NCBI GenBank assembly: GCA_002311315.1
Contig: DBZZ01000085.1
Coordinates: 26,853 to 42,237 of the forward strand
DNA length: 15,385 nucleotides
From: Methylococcaceae bacterium UBA1147
GTDB taxonomy: Bacteria; Pseudomonadota; Gammaproteobacteria; Methylococcales; UBA1147
Reading direction: 5' to 3'
This document shows positions 1-6,530 of the stretch, one piece after another. The stretch's first letter is position 1. Each line of letters begins with the position of its first letter. The notes beneath the pieces are model-generated. The model searched no databases. It was given only the letters and a program-made list of their open reading frames with translations, and was not told where the DNA came from. A program made the translations under genes and the position numbers.

Positions 1-131
1 GCGGTATCCCCAGAATCGAGTTTATCCTCGGCAAAGGCAATCTCTGGCATCAGCATGGCCGCCGGCAATATCGAAAGCTTCAGCAGGGAAAACACTCTGC
101 CAGTCAAATCAGATTTCATATTCATATTCAT
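1..131 (-). CDS. amtB: Ammonium transporter AmtB, 5' end only (runs off window)
   Basis: Only the first 43 codons are present; the gene continues past the left edge. The reading frame starts at one of three closely spaced ATGs (131, 125, 119). It encodes a basic N-terminus, a hydrophobic stretch and an A-F-A/E-D junction typical of signal peptidase cleavage, then DKLDSGDTA, which resembles the start of the first periplasmic segment of mature AmtB (usual form N-S-G-D-T-A-W). Bacterial AmtB proteins are trimeric inner-membrane ammonium channels made with a cleaved signal peptide. The gene lies 52 bp downstream of glnK on the same strand, the classical glnK-amtB arrangement, in which GlnK binds and closes the channel when nitrogen is plentiful. 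A GAG six bases before ATG 131 could serve as ribosome binding site. The identification rests on a short segment plus the neighbour. Confidence 0.82.
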   Translation of the reverse strand, partial: MNMNMKSDLTGRVFSLLKLSILPAAMLMPEIAFAEDKLDSGDT

Positions 132-183
132 TTAATTCTCGATTTATTAATTGATTCTTCTAATGGATTCGAGTTTGAAACAC

Positions 184-522
184 TTACAAGGCATCTACCC
201 CGGTTTCACCGGTGCGAATGCGGATGACCTGTTCCAGGCTTGTCACGAAAATCTTTCCATCCCCAATCTTTCCGGTATTGGCTGTTTTTGCGATCACATC
301 GACGACTTGCTCCAGTTTCTCATCCCCGATAGCCACTTCAAGCTTGATCTTGGGAAGAAAATCGACAACGTATTCCGCTCCTCGATAGAGTTCCGTGTGT
401 CCCTTCTGGCGCCCAAAGCCCTTGACTTCGGTGACCGTAACCCCGGTCACGCCGACATCAGAAAGCCCTTCGCGCACATCGTCCATCTTGAACGGTTTCA
501 AAATTGCGGTTACTAGTTTCAT
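184..522 (-). CDS. glnK: Nitrogen regulatory protein P-II (GlnK)
   Basis: This encodes a 112-residue PII signal protein, the usual family length. PII trimers sense ATP/ADP and 2-oxoglutarate and control AmtB, NtrB and the GlnE adenylyltransferase. The N-terminus MKLVTAILKPFK and the T-loop G-H-T-E-L-Y-R-G-A-E-Y are canonical; Tyr51, the uridylylation site, is present. The C-terminal R-I-R-T-G-E motif of the nucleotide pocket is also there. The frame stays open upstream to 618, but I chose the ATG at 520-522 because it matches the family N-terminus and has AGGAGT six bases before it. Adjacency to amtB makes GlnK more likely than GlnB. A sigma-54-type promoter lies about 120 bp upstream, so the pair is probably induced under nitrogen limitation by NtrC. 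Confidence 0.95.
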   Translation of the reverse strand: MKLVTAILKPFKMDDVREGLSDVGVTGVTVTEVKGFGRQKGHTELYRGAEYVVDFLPKIKLEVAIGDEKLEQVVDVIAKTANTGKIGDGKIFVTSLEQVIRIRTGETGVDAL

Positions 523-601
523 GAAGACTCCTATTGTTATTTTTGATCCAGCCTCTGTTTCTCGGCTGGTTCGCTTTCGTGCAGAAGGAAACCGTATGTT
601 T

Positions 602-609
602 GCTATACT
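602..609 (+). promoter_or_regulatory. Possible extended -10 promoter for ubiK
   Basis: TGCTATACT (601-609) contains a TG-N-TATACT extended -10 motif on the plus strand with no convincing -35 box. It would give a leader of about 195 nt for ubiK. It is the best sigma-70-like candidate in the 288-bp glnK/ubiK divergent region, but it rests on one short motif. Confidence 0.25.
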
Positions 610-641
610 CAGCGGCATTCCCTTCTTACAAAAACAGTACA

Positions 642-656
642 GCAGGAATCATGCCA
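642..656 (-). promoter_or_regulatory. Sigma-54 promoter for glnK-amtB
   Basis: Read on the minus strand the element is TGGCATGATTCCTGC, against the consensus TGGCACG-N4-TTGC. The invariant GG (-24) and GC (-12) are exactly ten bases apart. Predicted transcription start is near 630, giving a leader of about 110 nt before glnK. Sigma-54 control of glnK-amtB is well established in proteobacteria, and ntrBC lies elsewhere in this window. Confidence 0.7.
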
Positions 657-717
657 CTTTTAAATTCAATGCCTTACCAAACAAGGCCTGTCTAAAACCA
701 TGTGGATGAGGGTACCC

Positions 718-766
718 GCACCAGACCGAGGCTCCATAACGGACAAGGCGACCATATATGGTGCGT
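718..766 (-). promoter_or_regulatory. Candidate NtrC-binding sites upstream of glnK
   Basis: Two partial matches to the NtrC dyad GCACC-N5-GGTGC lie 60-110 bp upstream of the sigma-54 promoter, a usual enhancer distance. At 718-732 a perfect GCACC half is paired with GAGGC. At 748-766, on the minus strand, a perfect GCACCATAT is followed by a second half displaced by one base; its core ACCATATATGGT (751-762) is a perfect 12-bp palindrome. Each site is imperfect, so this is inference from position and partial match. Confidence 0.45.
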
Positions 767-810
767 TTTCGTCACCATCCCTTTTACCAAGGCTCAGAAA
801 AACCAAAATC

Positions 811-1056
811 ATGATTGACCGCTCCATTGAAAATCTTGTCCAAAAACTGGGTGAAAGCCTTCCCCCGGGACTCCAGCACCTGCACGATGATCTGGAAAGG
901 AATTTTCGGGCGATCCTGCAAAGCTCGTTTGCAAAAATGGAGTTGGTGACTCGGGAGGAGTTTGATGTTCAGCGGGCAGTGCTGGCAAGAACCCGGCAAA
1001 AGCTCGAAACCCTGGAACAACAGATCCGGGAACTGGAAGAAAAGCTCCAGCTCTGA
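811..1056 (+). CDS. ubiK: Ubiquinone biosynthesis accessory factor UbiK
   Basis: This encodes an 81-residue protein of the UbiK (YqiC, BMFP) family, a small coiled-coil accessory factor of the aerobic ubiquinone biosynthesis complex. The start MIDRSIENL, the central L-V-[TS]-R-E-E-F-D-V-Q block (residues about 44-53) and the heptad-rich tail (about 58-79) match the family. The ATG at 811 was chosen because it aligns with known starts; the frame is open back to 700 but the extra residues look random. No strong Shine-Dalgarno precedes it. The protein is shorter than the roughly 96-residue E. coli protein, lacking the variable C-terminal tail. Its stop codon is immediately followed by comM-derived sequence, so the tail may have been trimmed by the same deletion. 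GlnK, UbiK and ComM genes in this order are common in gammaproteobacteria. Confidence 0.88.
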   Translation: MIDRSIENLVQKLGESLPPGLQHLHDDLERNFRAILQSSFAKMELVTREEFDVQRAVLARTRQKLETLEQQIRELEEKLQL

Positions 1057-1057
1057 G

Positions 1058-1969
1058 GCCCCTGCGGATCTTCCAAAAGCGGGCGGGCGTTTCGACCTAG
1101 CCATCGAGGTAGGCTTCCTGGGCGCGTCCAGTCAGGTTGATCCAAGATTCGCAGGAAACTACGAATACATTGGAGAACTGTCGCTGGGAGGCGCCTTTCG
1201 TTCGGTCAAGGGAGCCTTGGCCGCTGCGATCCAGACCTGAAAATCCGCCCGCAACCTCATTTTGCCTTGGCACAATGCAAGCGAGGCATCGCTGGCGGGT
1301 AACTGATTCACGGTCTTCCCGACACCGGGAAGTCAATGCTGGCCATGAGATTCCCAAGCATCCTGCCGCCCCTGACCAATAAACAGGCCCTTGAAACAGC
1401 AGCTATTGCTTCGATCAGCAACCGAGGGTTCGCGCCGGAAAACCGGAAGATTCCGCCGTTCATGGCGCCCCATCATTCTGCCTGCCCGGTTCCAGCTGAT
1501 CGCTGCCATGAACCCCTGCCCGTACGGCTACCTCGGCGATTTCAGCGGCCGATGTCACTGCACATCGGAGCAGGTCCAGCGGTACCGGAGCCGAGTGTTA
1601 GGCCCGCTACTTGACCGGATCGACCCGCATGTCGAAGTGCCCCGCCTACCCTCCACGTTGTTTTCAGGAACATCGGGCAAAACGACCGAAAACAGCGAAA
1701 CAATTCGCAACCAGGTCACCACGGCAAGGACCCTCGGCCTAAAACAATGCAACTACACCAATGATTCTATGCGGGTCAACCAAGTCCAGACCCATTGCTG
1801 GCTTGGAAATGCTGCGAATCTTCTGCTCGAACGGGCCACGGTTCGGTTCGGCTTGTCCCACCGTGCGTATCACCGGATTCTCAAAGTGACACGGATAATC
1901 GCCGATCTTACTGAATCGAGGAAGACCGAAAGTGCTCACCTGGGCAAGGCCATTGGGTATCGAAACTAG
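1058..1969 (+). pseudogene. comM: comM remnant (Mg-chelatase-like AAA+ helicase), decayed
   Basis: ComM is a hexameric AAA+ helicase that promotes branch migration during natural transformation. Here its pieces lie in order but in different frames. Segment 1 (1058 to about 1303) reads APADLPKAGGRFDLAIEVGF, later YEYIGELSLGG and RNLILPWHNASEASLAG, interrupted by TGA at 1238 and closed by TGA at 1304. Segment 2 (about 1312-1485, another frame) holds a Walker A, GLPDTGKS, then a PPL...APHHSA block. Segment 3 (about 1481-1969, back in the first frame) reads PARFQLIAAMNPCPYGY and later LSHRAYHRILKVTRIIADL. Compared with intact ComM (about 500 residues), the first 70 or so residues are missing, as are about 75 residues before Walker A and about 60 residues containing Walker B (D-E-L-P-E-F). 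Total remnant is 912 bp. Multiple large losses argue against sequencing error. Confidence 0.9.
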
Positions 1970-2140
1970 GATCGCAGCTTTTAAATTGGTCTCGAAGCAC
2001 AACCCAGTAAAACTCCGGTTGTTCAGACAGCATCAAGCCGACTCGACGGTGATTGACAAAGCAACGCGCCGAGCCAAAGCTATGGTCAGTGGGCCTTCGA
2101 TCAACATCCGTTGAGGCTAATCCAACTCGGGGAAACCGGA
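1970..2140. other. Spacer between comM remnant and tas, no gene seen
   Basis: This 171-bp stretch shows no recognisable coding sequence; the open frame across it resembles no family I know. A perfect TTGACA sits at 2053-2058, but the nearest -10-like hexamer (TATGGT, 2081) is 22 bp away, too far for a normal sigma-70 promoter. It may be the old 3' flank of comM together with the tas promoter. Confidence 0.5.
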
Positions 2141-3178
2141 ATGCGATACAACGAACTGGGTAGAACTGACCTCAAGGTCAGCGAACTCTGTCTGGGAACC
2201 ATGACCTTTGGCCAGCAAAATACTGAAGAGGATGGTTTCAAACAACTGGCCAGGGCTGTGGATGCCGGGATCAATTTCATCGATACCGCCGAGATGTATC
2301 CGATCCCTCCGTCGAAGGAATCATGCGGAAAAACCGAGGCCTTCATTGGCAACTGGCTGCAGAAAACGGGCCGCCGCGACAACCTGATCGTGGCCACCAA
2401 GGTCATTGGCGAGGGCGACTGGCTACCCCACATTCGCGACGGAAAGTCTCACCCGGACCGGCACAACATCGTCGAAGCCGTGGAAGACAGCCTGCGCCGC
2501 CTGAAAAGCGATTACATCGATCTCTACCAGATTCACTGGCCCGACCGGCAGACCAACTTTTTCGGCAAGCTGGGCTATCTCCCAACGCCACAAGACCTGG
2601 CAGTGCCCATTGAGACCACCTTGCGGGCACTGGAGGAACTAGTCCAGAGTGGAAAGGTGCGCTACATTGGCATCTCCAACGAAACCCCCTGGGGAGTCAT
2701 GGAATACTTACGGCTAGCGCAGGAACTGGACCTGCCGCGTATCGTTTCGATACAGAATCCCTACAACCTTCTCAACCGCAGCTTCGAGGTCGGGCTGGCT
2801 GAGATCGCACACCGCGAAGCGGTCGGTCTTCTGGCCTATTCGCCGCTCGCATTCGGTGCCTTGAGCGGAAAGTACCTGGACGGCAACCCTGAAAACGCAA
2901 GGCTCACCCTTTACCCGGATTACGCCCGTTACACCAAGCCCAACGGGGCAAGGGCCACCCGAGCCTACGTGGAACTGGCCCGCGACCACGGACTGGCTCC
3001 GGCTCAAATGGCCCTTGCCTACATCAACTCGCGACCTTTCATCACCTCGAGCATCATCGGCGCAACCACGCTGGAGCAACTCAACCAAAACATCGACAGC
3101 ATCAACCTGACCTTGGAACAGGACGTCCTGGAGAAAATCGAAACCATTCACCAGGCGAACTCCAACCCTTGTCCCTGA
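2141..3178 (+). CDS. tas: Aldo/keto reductase, Tas family
   Basis: This 345-residue protein is very close in length and pattern to E. coli Tas, an NADPH-dependent aldo/keto reductase of uncertain physiological substrate. The catalytic tetrad is visible: Asp48 and Tyr53 (D-T-A-E-M-Y-P), Lys87 (A-T-K-V) and His132 (Q-I-H-W-P). Family signatures G-T-M-T-F-G, F-G-K-L-G-Y, Y-I-G-[IV]-S-N-E-T, the I-Q-N-P-Y-N-L-L-N-R-S-F-E block and a cofactor-binding S-S-I-I-G-A-T-T near the C-terminus are all present. I chose the ATG at 2141 over upstream in-frame starts at 2111 because MRYNELGRTDLKVS matches family N-termini and GGGGA precedes it. It follows the comM remnant and precedes gloB by 81 bp on the same strand. 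Both downstream enzymes act on carbonyl compounds, but a shared pathway is only a guess. Confidence 0.9.
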   Translation: MRYNELGRTDLKVSELCLGTMTFGQQNTEEDGFKQLARAVDAGINFIDTAEMYPIPPSKESCGKTEAFIGNWLQKTGRRDNLIVATKVIGEGDWLPHIRDGKSHPDRHNIVEAVEDSLRRLKSDYIDLYQIHWPDRQTNFFGKLGYLPTPQDLAVPIETTLRALEELVQSGKVRYIGISNETPWGVMEYLRLAQELDLPRIVSIQNPYNLLNRSFEVGLAEIAHREAVGLLAYSPLAFGALSGKYLDGNPENARLTLYPDYARYTKPNGARATRAYVELARDHGLAPAQMALAYINSRPFITSSIIGATTLEQLNQNIDSINLTLEQDVLEKIETIHQANSNPCP

Positions 3179-3194
3179 AACAAGCCCGCGTCCC

Positions 3195-3224
3195 TGTACA
3201 CCGGCGAACCACCCAGACTAGAAT
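3195..3224 (+). promoter_or_regulatory. Possible sigma-70 promoter for gloB
   Basis: TGTACA (3195-3200) and TAGAAT (3219-3224) are separated by 18 bp and lie 36 bp before the gloB start. The -10 is good and the -35 matches four of six consensus bases. Predicted from motif similarity only; gloB may also be read from tas. Confidence 0.3.
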
Positions 3225-3259
3225 AGCTTAGTTGGCATAGCACACACGAGGCACCTTCG

Positions 3260-4027
3260 ATGCTGGACATCGTGCAGATTCCGGTTCTGAACGACAATTA
3301 CGTTTACCTAGCCCATGAAACCGAATCATCGAAAACCGCGGTGGTCGACCCGGCCGTCGCCGGGCCGGTACTGGACGCACTCGAGGAACGCGGATGGCCC
3401 CTGGACTATGTCCTCAACACACACCATCACGGCGATCACGTCGGCGGCAACCTAGAGCTTCAGAAAAAGACCGGCTGCCAAATCGTTGGATGCGGCTCCG
3501 ACAACCGCCGGATACCCGGGATTCAGATCCAGATCGACGAAGGGGACCGGTTCATGCTGGGCAAGGCGGAAGCTAGAATCTTCGCTGTCTCGGGACATAC
3601 CCTGGGCCATATCGCCTACTGGTTTCACCGGCACGATGCACTTTTTTGCGGCGACACCCTGTTTTCGATGGGCTGCGGCAGGCTGTTCGAGGGCAGCCCA
3701 ACCCAGATGACAGAATCACTGGATAAAATCCGTCAATTGCCCGGATCCACTCGGATCTACTGCGCCCACGAATACACCCAGGCCAACGGTAATTTTGCCT
3801 TGACCATGGAACCCGGAAACCGCGATCTGCTGGAACGGATGAAAGAAGTCAGGCGGCTGCGCCAACAGGATCTTTCGACCGTCCCCTCAACGCTTACAGA
3901 GGAATGGGCGACCAACCCTTTCCTGCGGCTGGACAGCCCTGAACTCATACGAACGCTGGCGATCGATAGCGCTGACCCGGTGGAAGTATTTGCCGAAATC
4001 CGACGAAGGAAGGATCATTTCAGCTAG
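3260..4027 (+). CDS. gloB: Hydroxyacylglutathione hydrolase (glyoxalase II)
   Basis: This 255-residue metallo-beta-lactamase-fold enzyme hydrolyses S-D-lactoylglutathione to D-lactate and glutathione, the second step of methylglyoxal detoxification. The binuclear metal site is complete: T-H-H-H-G-D-H (His55, His57, Asp59, His60), His113 in S-G-H-T-L-G-H, bridging Asp132 in C-G-D-T-L-F, and His170 in C-A-H-E-Y-T. The family tail motif N-P-F-L-R is present, and length matches the usual 250-258 residues. The ATG at 3260 has GAGG upstream. The gene converges with purM; 67 bp separate the two stops. A glutathione-dependent glyoxalase is consistent with a proteobacterium. Confidence 0.95.
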   Translation: MLDIVQIPVLNDNYVYLAHETESSKTAVVDPAVAGPVLDALEERGWPLDYVLNTHHHGDHVGGNLELQKKTGCQIVGCGSDNRRIPGIQIQIDEGDRFMLGKAEARIFAVSGHTLGHIAYWFHRHDALFCGDTLFSMGCGRLFEGSPTQMTESLDKIRQLPGSTRIYCAHEYTQANGNFALTMEPGNRDLLERMKEVRRLRQQDLSTVPSTLTEEWATNPFLRLDSPELIRTLAIDSADPVEVFAEIRRRKDHFS

Positions 4028-4059
4028 GGTTCAGCCTGCGCATCCTGGCTAACTACTCG

Positions 4060-4092
4060 TCTCCCGAAATCGGCTGACCAACCGGCGGGAGA
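4060..4092. terminator. Hairpin between convergent gloB and purM
   Basis: TCTCCCG (4060-4066) and CGGGAGA (4086-4092) form a 7-bp stem, with a short nested CGG/CCG stem in the 19-nt loop. It sits between the two converging stop codons, where a two-way terminator is expected. Neither side has a real U-tract, so termination is uncertain. Confidence 0.4.
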
Positions 4093-4094
4093 AA

Positions 4095-5153
4095 TTACCG
4101 GTCGGCTGATCGGAAAATGACAGATGGGTCCTTGATGCCGGAATCGACAACCCGACCGATCCGGTAAACGATCTCTCCGGATTCTTCAAGCTGGCGGAAA
4201 GCCTGGTCTTCGTCAGCATCGGCCACGCAGACGACCATCCCGATCCCGCAATTGAAGGTTCTGAGCATTTCCTGCTCATCCACGTTGCCCTTTTCCTGCA
4301 GCCAGGAAAAAATCGGCGGCATCGGCCAACTGCTGAGATCGACTTCAGCGACACTGAAATCGGGAATGACCCTGGGCAGGTTCTCGGTGATTCCACCGCC
4401 GGTAATATGTGCAATGCCGTGCACATCAACCAACTGAAGCAGTTGTCGAACCGACCGGGCGTATATGCGGGTTGGTTCAATCAGGTGGTCTGCAACAGGT
4501 TTGCCTTCCAGTAACTGGTGATACGGAAAGTTTTCCCGCTCCAGTATCTTCCGGATCAGTGAATAACCATTGGAATGAGGACCGGAGGAAGCCAGACCGA
4601 GCAACCGATCACCCGGCTCGATCCTGCTGCCGTCGATAATCCGGCTTTTCTCGACAATGCCCACGCAAAAACCGGCCAGATCATACTCCCCGGCGGGATA
4701 CATACCCGGCATTTCCGCGGTCTCACCACCAACCAGGGCCGCCCCGGAAAGTTCACAACCCTTCCCGATCCCTCCCACCACCGTCGCAGCAATATCAACA
4801 TCCAGCGAGCCGGTGGCGAAATAATCGAGAAAATAAAGAGGTTCTGCACCCTGAACCAGAATGTCATTGATACACATGGCCACCAGGTCGATGCCAACGG
4901 TATTGTGTCTTCCCAGTTCAAAGGCCAGCTTAAGCTTGGTACCAACGCCATCGGTCCCCGAAACAAGGACCGGCTGCCGGTAACGATCCAGTGGGATCTC
5001 GAACAGCGAGCCAAAGCCGCCAAGCCCGCCCAGAACACCCGGAATCATGGTCCTGGCAACAACAGGTTTGATGCGTTCGACAAGACTGTTGCCGGCTTCG
5101 ATATCGACCCCGGCATCCTTGTAGCTCAGCGATTCATTTTTTTCTTCGTTCAC
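4095..5153 (-). CDS. purM: Phosphoribosylformylglycinamidine cyclo-ligase (AIR synthetase)
   Basis: This 352-residue enzyme makes 5-aminoimidazole ribonucleotide from FGAM and ATP, the fifth step of purine synthesis. Family motifs run in order: S-Y-K-D-A-G-V-D (residues 10-17), V-S-G-T-D-G-V-G-T-K-L (about 65-75), the G-G-E-T-A-E-M-P-G-M-Y loop, S-S-G-P-H-S-N-G-Y-S-L and the H-I-T-G-G-G-I-T-E-N-L-P-R motif. I chose GTG at 5153 because GGAGG lies nine bases before it; another in-frame GTG at 5174 would place that ribosome binding site inside the gene. It is the last gene of the glyQ-glyS-gmhB-plsC-purM run, 71 bp after plsC. In many gammaproteobacteria purM is next to purN; no purN is seen here. 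Confidence 0.95.
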   Translation of the reverse strand: MNEEKNESLSYKDAGVDIEAGNSLVERIKPVVARTMIPGVLGGLGGFGSLFEIPLDRYRQPVLVSGTDGVGTKLKLAFELGRHNTVGIDLVAMCINDILVQGAEPLYFLDYFATGSLDVDIAATVVGGIGKGCELSGAALVGGETAEMPGMYPAGEYDLAGFCVGIVEKSRIIDGSRIEPGDRLLGLASSGPHSNGYSLIRKILERENFPYHQLLEGKPVADHLIEPTRIYARSVRQLLQLVDVHGIAHITGGGITENLPRVIPDFSVAEVDLSSWPMPPIFSWLQEKGNVDEQEMLRTFNCGIGMVVCVADADEDQAFRQLEESGEIVYRIGRVVDSGIKDPSVIFRSADR

Positions 5154-5224
5154 TGCAAAAAGCCTCCACCCCACCGGGCACCACCCTTGTTATTGAAATG
5201 CCTTACCGCAGCAGCACTCGGATC

Positions 5225-5971
5225 TCAGGCATCGATTTCCTTCATCTGTGCCTCGATCCAGGTTTTCGCCGCTTCGGTGATCTCGCTGCTCTTCCTGTTA
5301 ACGGGAGAAATGGGCTTTCCGATTCGTAGCTGCACGGTACCAGGGTGCTTGAGAAAACTGTTCCGTCCCCAGAATTTTCCTGCGTTGTGTGCGACCGGAA
5401 CCACTTGGAACCCGGATTTCTTGGCCAGCACGGCACCCCCTCCACCGTAGCGCCCGACTTCACCCGTCTTGACACGGGTACCCTCGGGAAAGATCACGAC
5501 CCAGCGCCCGCTCTCGAGACGTTCCCTGCCCTGGTCAACCACCTGTCGCAGTGCAGTCTTGCCCGCCTTTCGGTCAATCGCGATCGGGTCACAGGTAGCC
5601 AACGCCCATCCGAAGAAGGGCAACCAGACCAGTTCGCGCTTGATAATGAAAACCTGCGCTGGAAAGATTCTTTGCAGCGCGATTGTTTCCCAGGCCGACT
5701 GGTGTTTGCAGAGAATGATCGAAGGTTGATCCGGAATGTTTTCCCGCCCCCGGACTTCATGATCGATCCCGCAGATGACTTTCAGCAGCCACAGGTTGAG
5801 AACTACCCACACCTGAGCAATCCCGTAGCAAACCCTGAAGCGCAACGGAAACGCCAGCCACATGATCGGCGCAATCACGATGGTCGAAATCAACATCGCG
5901 ACAAAAAAAACGGCGGACCGAAGGTATAAAACCGCGTTACCAACCTGAGAGGATGAATCTGGATGCATCAT
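5225..5971 (-). CDS. plsC: 1-acyl-sn-glycerol-3-phosphate acyltransferase
   Basis: This 248-residue membrane-associated enzyme would add the second acyl chain to lysophosphatidate to give phosphatidic acid. A hydrophobic segment at about residues 20-42 and another at 54-67 anchor it to the inner membrane. Acyltransferase motif I is C-K-H-Q-S-A-W-E (His90, Glu95), a variant of the usual H-X4-D with Glu in place of Asp. Motif III is F-P-E-G-T-R (161-166), and V-P-V-A-H-N-A-G (motif IV-like) follows. The start is probably one of two adjacent ATGs (5971 or 5968), giving an overlap of about 35 bp with the end of gmhB and hence likely translational coupling; no strong Shine-Dalgarno is visible. A plsC-like gene next to gmhB and glyQS is a familiar proteobacterial arrangement. 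The specific substrate is inferred from the family. Confidence 0.87.
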   Translation of the reverse strand: MMHPDSSSQVGNAVLYLRSAVFFVAMLISTIVIAPIMWLAFPLRFRVCYGIAQVWVVLNLWLLKVICGIDHEVRGRENIPDQPSIILCKHQSAWETIALQRIFPAQVFIIKRELVWLPFFGWALATCDPIAIDRKAGKTALRQVVDQGRERLESGRWVVIFPEGTRVKTGEVGRYGGGGAVLAKKSGFQVVPVAHNAGKFWGRNSFLKHPGTVQLRIGKPISPVNRKSSEITEAAKTWIEAQMKEIDA

Positions 5972-6485
5972 AAAGATCTTCGAATACTGGGATGCCGAGG
6001 TCGGGATGCCTCGCCAGCGTAGCCTGTCCATTGCCGGTCTTCACCAGGAACGGTTCGGCCCCCGCAGCAGTTCCAGCCTGAACGTCACGGTACGAATCTC
6101 CGATAAAGGGAATCCCCTGTAGGCTGGTTTGATATTCCTCGGCAAAGCGGCGAAGAAGCCCGGGCTTTGGTTTTCGGCAATCGCAATCGCTGTCTGGTCC
6201 GTGCGGACAGAAATAAATCGCTTCGATCCTTCCACCGGCATCGCGCACACTGTTGCGCATTTTTCGGTGAATGGCATCGAGGGCGTCCCGATCGTACAGC
6301 TCCCTGGCAAGCCCCGATTGGTTGGTGATCACCACGATACCATAGCCATTTTTGGAAAGCTCGGCGATTGCCTCCAAGCTTCCCGGTACCGGGATCCATT
6401 CTTCCGGAGCCTTGATGTAATCGTCGGAATCGTGGTTGATGACCCCATCCCGGTCCAGCAACACGAATTTCGGCAAAGACTTCAT
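5937..6485 (-). CDS. gmhB: D-glycero-beta-D-manno-heptose 1,7-bisphosphate 7-phosphatase
   Basis: This 182-residue HAD-superfamily phosphatase removes the 7-phosphate from heptose bisphosphate on the way to ADP-heptose for the LPS inner core. HAD motif I is L-D-R-D-G-V-I-N (Asp11 nucleophile, Asp13 acid), motif II is V-I-T-N-Q-S-G (Thr54), and G-D-S-Y-R-D-V supplies the metal-binding acid of motif IV. The family zinc site is present as Cys93, His95, Cys101 and Cys103, followed by R-K-P-K-P-G. Length is normal. I chose the ATG at 6485; an in-frame TTG two codons earlier (6491) is possible and sits closer to a weak GGAT. The gene follows glyS by 45 bp and overlaps plsC by about 35 bp, so all are probably in one transcript. 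Confidence 0.93.
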   Translation of the reverse strand: MKSLPKFVLLDRDGVINHDSDDYIKAPEEWIPVPGSLEAIAELSKNGYGIVVITNQSGLARELYDRDALDAIHRKMRNSVRDAGGRIEAIYFCPHGPDSDCDCRKPKPGLLRRFAEEYQTSLQGIPFIGDSYRDVQAGTAAGAEPFLVKTGNGQATLARHPDLGIPVFEDLYDASRFILSGW

Positions 6486-6530
6486 CGGCAAGGAATCCGG
6501 TCGTGTTGTTTCGGTGCCGTTGCAGGGAGA

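Noticed and set aside
1391..1969. 192-codon open frame as an independent intact gene
   Set aside because: Its latter part is the C-terminal third of ComM and its start is out-of-frame comM sequence, so it is a piece of the pseudogene.
2053..2086. Sigma-70 promoter for tas from TTGACA at 2053
   Set aside because: The -35 is perfect but the closest -10-like box is 22 bp away and weak.
1932..2114. Small 60-codon frame before tas
   Set aside because: It overlaps the comM remnant end, has no ribosome binding site and resembles no known protein.
4575..5450. 291-codon open frame on the plus strand across purM and plsC
   Set aside because: It runs antisense to two conserved genes and has no recognisable domain or ribosome binding site.
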